This document shows positions 5,666 to 9,880 of a DNA stretch of 9,880 nucleotides, in pieces. The notes below the pieces were generated by a model. It ran no database searches and was not told where the DNA came from. It saw nothing but the letters and a program-made list of their open reading frames with translations. The translations under genes were made by a program, and so were the position numbers. The DNA is from Sulfurovum sp. Lineage in GTDB: Bacteria; Campylobacterota; Campylobacteria; Campylobacterales; Sulfurovaceae. The stretch lies in assembly GCA_015493425.1 (NCBI GenBank), contig WGDG01000147.1, positions 1-9,880 on the forward strand, in the 5' to 3' direction. Position 1 is the first letter of the stretch. The number at the start of each line of letters is the position of its first letter.

Positions 5666-8305
5666 ATGCCTGAAACACCGAAAATAACAGAACAGACACC
5701 GGAAACAAATGCGCAGTCGGGAAAAGCTTCCGATGCACCGGCTTCTGTCGCTGCGCTACAAGGATTGAGCAGCGAAGAGGCCAAGAAGCGTCTTGAAAAG
5801 TATGGTCCCAATGCGATCGAAGAGAAAGAAGAGAGCTGGTTGCACCGTCTCTTCAGACGTTTCTGGGGGTCGATCCCGTGGATGATCGAAGTTGCTGCCA
5901 TTCTCTCCGCAATGGTTAAACACTGGGAAGATTTTACCATTATTACCATTTTACTTCTGGTCAATGCCATTGTAGACTTTTATCAGGAGTCCAAAGCGCT
6001 CAGTGCCCTCAAAGTACTCAAAAACAAATTGGCACGCAAGGCACTTGTGCTGCGTGACGGCAAGTGGCAGGAGATCGACGCCAAAGAGATCGTACCCGGC
6101 GATATCGTCAAAATAAAGATTGGAGATATTGTTCCTGCCGATATCAAGCTGCTGCCCGGCGGTGATTATCTGCAGGTCGATCAGTCCGCGTTGACAGGCG
6201 AATCTCTGCCCGTTACCCGCAAGACAGACGATACGGTGTATGCCAACGCCATCATTAAAAAGGGTGAAAACACCGGTATTGTACTTGAAACAGGTGAAAA
6301 TACTTACTTTGGAAAGACCGTCAAGCTTGTTGCAAAAGCGGAAAGTGAGCAGCGTAGCCACTTTCAGGAGATGGTCATTAAAGTAGGGAACTTCCTTATT
6401 GCGGTAACACTGGTAATGGTCTCCATCATTATCTATCTGGGTATCAGTCGCGGTCAAAACATTCTTGATCTGCTTGAATATGCGTTGATTCTGACAGTTG
6501 CAGCCATTCCGGTTGCACTACCGGCCGTATTGACTGTTACCATGGCTGCCGGTGCAAAACTTTTGGCAAATATGCAGGCTATTGTCAGCCGTCTTTCTGC
6601 CATTGAAGAACTGGCAGGGATGGATGTGCTCTGTTCGGACAAAACCGGAACACTGACACAGAACAAAATGACCATCAACGACCCCTATACCGTTGGTGAT
6701 GTCAGTGATGATGATATCATCTTTTATGCGGCACTTGCTTCCAAAGAGGAGAATAACGACCCCATCGAAGTCCCCATCTATGCCTATCTCAAAGAACACA
6801 ATCTGTATGAGAAACTGAAAAGCTATACACTTGAAAAGTTTACACCGTTTGATCCCGTAAGCAAACGTACAGAGAGTGTACTCATTCATGAGAAGAAAAC
6901 CATTCAGGTGACCAAGGGTGCACCGCAGGTGATCATCGAAATGTGCGATGAGACAGCCTTTGACAAGAAAGCTGCATATGCACAGGTTGAATCATTTGCC
7001 CAGAAAGGCTTCCGTACGCTGGGTGTCGCATGGAAGGAGGTCACAGAAGAGAAGTGGCACTTTATGGGGCTTGTACCGCTTTATGATCCGCCAAGAGAAG
7101 ATTCCAAGGAAGTCGTTGCAGATGTGAAGGCACACGGAGTAGCAGTAAAAATGGTTACGGGAGACAATGTCGCCGTTGCCAAATACATTGCAGGGCTCCT
7201 CGATATCGGGGATGATATCCGGGATATCAAAGCGCTTAAAGGGGAGAGTACCGAAGAGTACGTTTTCCTTGCCGAGGTGATTGCCGAAGCACTTTACAAA
7301 AAGCTTGAACCTGAAAAAGTTACTGACGAAGCGGTAAAACAGTTTGGCGAAGAGATCAGCAAAGAGGTACAAAAACTGCTGCTCAACCGTCCGTTGCCAA
7401 AAGGCAGCATCAAAGAGCATGAATCAGACATCATCAAAGCCATTGAAGAGGCAAACGGCTTTGCACAGGTCTTCCCGGAAGACAAATACTTCATTGTCGA
7501 CAAGTTGCAGAAAGCAGACCATATTGTCGGTATGACCGGTGACGGGGTAAACGATGCGCCGGCGCTTAAAAAGGCCGACTGCGGTATCGCCGTAAGCGGT
7601 GCGACCGATGCGGCACGTGCTTCGGCAGACCTCGTGCTGCTTGCACCGGGTTTAAATGTTATCAACAATGCCATCAAGATCGCACGGATCACGTTTGAGC
7701 GGATGCAGAGCTATACAATTTACCGTATCGCCGAAACGATCCGTGTCATTCTGCTCTTTACACTGACCATATCGATCTTTGACTTTTACCCCATCACAGC
7801 TATAGAGATCATCCTCCTTGCGCTCTTTAACGACCTGCCGATCCTCGCTATCGCGTACGACAATACAAAATTGCGGAAATATCCGGTACGGTGGGACATG
7901 AAAGAGGTGCTGGTACTCTCGAGCTGGCTCGGTATAGCAGGGGTGCTCTCGTCATTCCTGCTCTTTTGGCTGGTCTATTATGTCTGGCAGGTGAATGCGG
8001 AACTGACACAGACGATCTTCTTTGCAAAACTGATCATTGCCGGGCACGGTACACTTTACAATACAAGACGTGATGACTGGTTCTGGAAGCGCCCGTGGCC
8101 AAACCCCATACTCTGGAACGCATCGCTCTGGTCTGCCGTAGCGGCAGTGATCATCGCCGTCTACGGTTTTGGACTCATCTATCCGATGGGATGGGGCTGG
8201 GCACTCTTCCTTGTTGCCTACCTCTTTGCATGGTTTATCTTCAACGATGTAGTCAAGATGCTGGTACTCAACTATTACCGCAAACGCGGCAAACTGGATA
8301 TATAG
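5666..8305 (+). CDS. P3A-type plasma-membrane proton-efflux ATPase
   Basis: An 879-residue P-type ATPase that pumps protons out of the cytoplasm at the cost of ATP. The actuator motif TGES is at 177-180, the phosphorylated Asp325 lies in DKTGTLTQ, the nucleotide-binding KGAP is at 417-420, TGDN at 498-501, and GDGVNDAP at 625-632. Membrane residues match the fungal/plant proton pumps by eye: Asn100 in M2 (LLLVNAIVDF), Arg693 in M5 (ETIRV) and Asp723 in M6 (LFNDLP), equivalent to the proton-carrying Asp684 of plant AHA2. PVALP in M4 also fits. The segment between TGDN and FAQVFPEDKY is roughly twice the length expected and rich in Glu/Lys. There is no long C-terminal autoinhibitory domain. ATG 5666 is chosen because AAAGGA lies six bases upstream; in-frame ATGs at 5621 and 5651 lack a good site. 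Stop to next start is 10 bases. Confidence 0.93.
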   Translation: MPETPKITEQTPETNAQSGKASDAPASVAALQGLSSEEAKKRLEKYGPNAIEEKEESWLHRLFRRFWGSIPWMIEVAAILSAMVKHWEDFTIITILLLVNAIVDFYQESKALSALKVLKNKLARKALVLRDGKWQEIDAKEIVPGDIVKIKIGDIVPADIKLLPGGDYLQVDQSALTGESLPVTRKTDDTVYANAIIKKGENTGIVLETGENTYFGKTVKLVAKAESEQRSHFQEMVIKVGNFLIAVTLVMVSIIIYLGISRGQNILDLLEYALILTVAAIPVALPAVLTVTMAAGAKLLANMQAIVSRLSAIEELAGMDVLCSDKTGTLTQNKMTINDPYTVGDVSDDDIIFYAALASKEENNDPIEVPIYAYLKEHNLYEKLKSYTLEKFTPFDPVSKRTESVLIHEKKTIQVTKGAPQVIIEMCDETAFDKKAAYAQVESFAQKGFRTLGVAWKEVTEEKWHFMGLVPLYDPPREDSKEVVADVKAHGVAVKMVTGDNVAVAKYIAGLLDIGDDIRDIKALKGESTEEYVFLAEVIAEALYKKLEPEKVTDEAVKQFGEEISKEVQKLLLNRPLPKGSIKEHESDIIKAIEEANGFAQVFPEDKYFIVDKLQKADHIVGMTGDGVNDAPALKKADCGIAVSGATDAARASADLVLLAPGLNVINNAIKIARITFERMQSYTIYRIAETIRVILLFTLTISIFDFYPITAIEIILLALFNDLPILAIAYDNTKLRKYPVRWDMKEVLVLSSWLGIAGVLSSFLLFWLVYYVWQVNAELTQTIFFAKLIIAGHGTLYNTRRDDWFWKRPWPNPILWNASLWSAVAAVIIAVYGFGLIYPMGWGWALFLVAYLFAWFIFNDVVKMLVLNYYRKRGKLDI

Positions 8306-8315
8306 GGAGATTGAA

Positions 8316-9698
8316 ATGAAAAAAGAAACCAAACAGATGAACCGACGCCAGATGCTCAAACTGACTGCCGCTGCCGGAGCGGGAGCAGTGTTGATGGGAA
8401 GTGAGGCAAATGCCAATGCTCCCAAAGCAAACAGCAAAGAAGCCATCAGCAAGAAAAATCCACTGCATATCGCCATTATTGGCGGCGGTATGGCAGGCAC
8501 AGCACTGGCTTACCGTTTAAGCCGTGCCATTACCTACCCGGTCATTACACTCTATGAGCCCCAGGAACGCAGCTGCTGGTACCAGCCCGGACTAACGATG
8601 CTCGGTACCGGATTGTGGCCGATCGCGGATCTCTCCTACGAACGGGACAATTATATTCCAATGCATGTCACCCTCAAAAAAGAAGCGGTCAATGCGATTG
8701 ATCCTGAAAATGTGAGTGTTACAGAAGCAAACGGCAAAGAGGTACATTATGACTACATTATTGTGGCTACCGGGCTGCAGCTTGATTTTGATGCCATAGA
8801 GGGACTGGATAGTAACATTACTTCCCTTGAACATCTGGATAAGCTGCCGGTATGGATGAATGATGAAGCCATTGGCAGTGTCTACTATCTGCATGGTGCT
8901 TTCCGGCTTTCACTCCAGCTTGATAAAGTTGTAGAAAAAGCACAAAAGGCTTCCAAAAAGGAAAAACTACATGTTTTCTTCACCCAGTCAGGCATTCGAA
9001 CCAAATCACCTGCTGCAGCCAAAAGTGTTCTTTTGACCCTTACCCAGCGCCTTGAAAAAGCAAACCTCAGGGATCGTGTAGCAATCAGCTTCATAACAGA
9101 AGATGGGAAACTTTCGGAAAATAAACACTATGACAAACGCTACCGCATACTTATGAAAAAGGAGGGTGTCAATATCATCACAGACAGCCTGACAGCCATT
9201 GATGCCGGCAATCAAAAAGCAACCTTTGAAAAACAGGGAACACTGCCATATGACTTTATACATATCACCCCACCAATGAAAGCAGCCACCTTCCTGGAAA
9301 CTGCCGGTCTGCTCGATGAAAACGGTCTTGTCCATGTCGACAAAAACACACTGGAACACAATGCGTACCCGAAACTCTTTGCTATCGGCGATATTGTAGG
9401 ATGCAATACCCTCAAAAGCGCTTCTGCCATCAATGAGCAGGTCAAGGTTATCACCGATACCATTCGTGCCATCGATGAGGGTGAAAAACCAAAAGCACAC
9501 TATGACGGATACGGTTCTGATACGATGCTCTGCCCGGAAAAGAAGTCAGCCATGATAGAAGCATGGAACTACAAGGGAACCCCCCTTTCACCTATGATAA
9601 GCCTCGATCCGATGCAGTGCCACGGTATCTACTGGTACACAACACTCTATCTTTCCAAAAGCTATATCATGCAGGGTGTCCTGCGCGGATGGGCATAG
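8316..9698 (+). CDS. Tat-exported SQR-like FAD-dependent oxidoreductase
   Basis: The 460-residue protein belongs to the sulfide:quinone oxidoreductase/flavocytochrome c sulfide dehydrogenase flavoprotein group. A twin-arginine signal is visible: Met-Asn-Arg10-Arg11-Gln-Met followed by an Ala/Gly-rich hydrophobic core, so the folded flavoprotein is probably exported to the periplasm. The mature part has the FAD dinucleotide-binding IIGGGMAG (54-61), YQPGLTMLGTGL (89-100), IIVATG (148-153), and the second FAD-contact motif FAIGD (355-359) followed by the KSAS...EQ helix. The C-terminal layout (HYDGYGS, then EAWNY, then an amphipathic end with Trp/Tyr) resembles type II SQR. However, the first catalytic Cys position (usually IKCAGAP) reads IRTKSPA, and the second (usually GYTSCPL) reads GYGSDTML with Cys406 just after. 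Sulfide oxidation by the normal mechanism is therefore doubtful. AGGGAG precedes the ATG; a start at the Met of MNRR is also possible. The gene sits 10 bases after the ATPase. Confidence 0.85.
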   Translation: MKKETKQMNRRQMLKLTAAAGAGAVLMGSEANANAPKANSKEAISKKNPLHIAIIGGGMAGTALAYRLSRAITYPVITLYEPQERSCWYQPGLTMLGTGLWPIADLSYERDNYIPMHVTLKKEAVNAIDPENVSVTEANGKEVHYDYIIVATGLQLDFDAIEGLDSNITSLEHLDKLPVWMNDEAIGSVYYLHGAFRLSLQLDKVVEKAQKASKKEKLHVFFTQSGIRTKSPAAAKSVLLTLTQRLEKANLRDRVAISFITEDGKLSENKHYDKRYRILMKKEGVNIITDSLTAIDAGNQKATFEKQGTLPYDFIHITPPMKAATFLETAGLLDENGLVHVDKNTLEHNAYPKLFAIGDIVGCNTLKSASAINEQVKVITDTIRAIDEGEKPKAHYDGYGSDTMLCPEKKSAMIEAWNYKGTPLSPMISLDPMQCHGIYWYTTLYLSKSYIMQGVLRGWA

Positions 9699-9707
9699 GA
9701 GAACAGC

Positions 9708-9880
9708 ATGAAAAAATCAATTTACAAAAAAGAACTCTACGAACTGCAGGTGGAACTGGTGAAGTTCCAAAAACACGTCATCGAAAAAGAGATTGCCGTC
9801 TGTCTGCTTTTTGAGGGGCGTGATACTGCAGGTAAAGACGGTACCATCAAGCGTTTTACAGAACACCTCAGTCCAAGGGA
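9708..9880 (+). CDS. ppk2: Polyphosphate kinase 2 family protein, 3' end outside the window
   Basis: Only the first 57 codons are visible. They read into the start of a PPK2 domain: a short helical LQVELVKFQ segment, then the Walker A-like motif FEGRDTAGKDGT (residues 35-46) followed by IKRFTEHLSPR. PPK2 enzymes transfer phosphate between polyphosphate and nucleoside mono- or diphosphates, usually favouring nucleotide formation from polyphosphate. The class (ADP- or AMP-phosphorylating) depends on residues beyond the window. Its N-terminus is short, with the domain starting almost immediately. AGGAGA overlaps the flavoprotein stop, nine bases before the ATG, so it is probably co-transcribed with the flavoprotein and ATPase. 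Full PPK2 proteins are usually about 230-300 residues, so most of the gene is missing here. Confidence 0.9.
   Translation, partial: MKKSIYKKELYELQVELVKFQKHVIEKEIAVCLLFEGRDTAGKDGTIKRFTEHLSPR

Noticed and set aside
7202..7228. Three copies of GATATC at short spacing
   Set aside because: They encode the in-frame repeat-like peptide DIGDDIRDI within the ATPase and are out of regular phase (12 and 9 bases); simple codon coincidence.

Overview
The window looks like a chromosomal segment of a sulfur-associated member of the Campylobacterota (Sulfurovum/Sulfurimonas-like). This rests on protein style, moderate GC content by eye, purine-rich AAGGAG-type ribosome binding sites, AT-rich promoters with clear TATAAT boxes and weak -35 boxes, and a flavoprotein of the sulfide:quinone oxidoreductase (SQR) superfamily. 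The genus is an inference; there is no rRNA or marker gene to settle it. Coding density is very high. I see no tRNA, rRNA, CRISPR array, insertion sequence or prophage gene, and no gene-free stretch longer than about 140 bases.

Layout. (1) The window opens inside a plus-strand FMN-binding glutamate-synthase-family gene (to 1124). (2) After a short promoter region with a perfect inverted repeat comes an exported small heat shock protein-like gene (1201-1929). (3) A LOG-family nucleotide phosphoribohydrolase gene lies on the minus strand (2771-1953), converging on the heat shock gene with 23 bases between the stops. (4) From a divergent promoter region, a tight plus-strand cluster encodes a beta-CASP RNA metallo-hydrolase (2910-4310), a DedA/VTT membrane protein (4317-4871) and a cofactor-dependent phosphoglycerate mutase (4868-5566). 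(5) After a 99-base gap with its own candidate promoter, a second tight cluster encodes a P3A-type proton-pumping ATPase (5666-8305), a Tat-exported SQR-like flavoprotein (8316-9698) and the start of a class 2 polyphosphate kinase (from 9708, cut by the window end).

How the genes may work together. The first plus-strand cluster is a mixed housekeeping operon with translational coupling between the DedA and mutase genes. The second groups three energy-related activities: ATP-driven proton export, a periplasmic flavoenzyme, and polyphosphate/nucleotide phosphate exchange. That suggests a role in pH or energy homeostasis under stress, but this is inferred from gene order only.

I do not see a completely novel multi-gene defence or mobile system. 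The most unusual items are the SQR-like protein, which lacks the standard catalytic cysteine positions and carries a Tat signal; the secreted alpha-crystallin protein with Asp-Pro-Phe repeats and an Ala/Pro-rich tail; the enlarged catalytic domain of the proton pump; and the variant Cys spacing in the glutamate-synthase-like protein.
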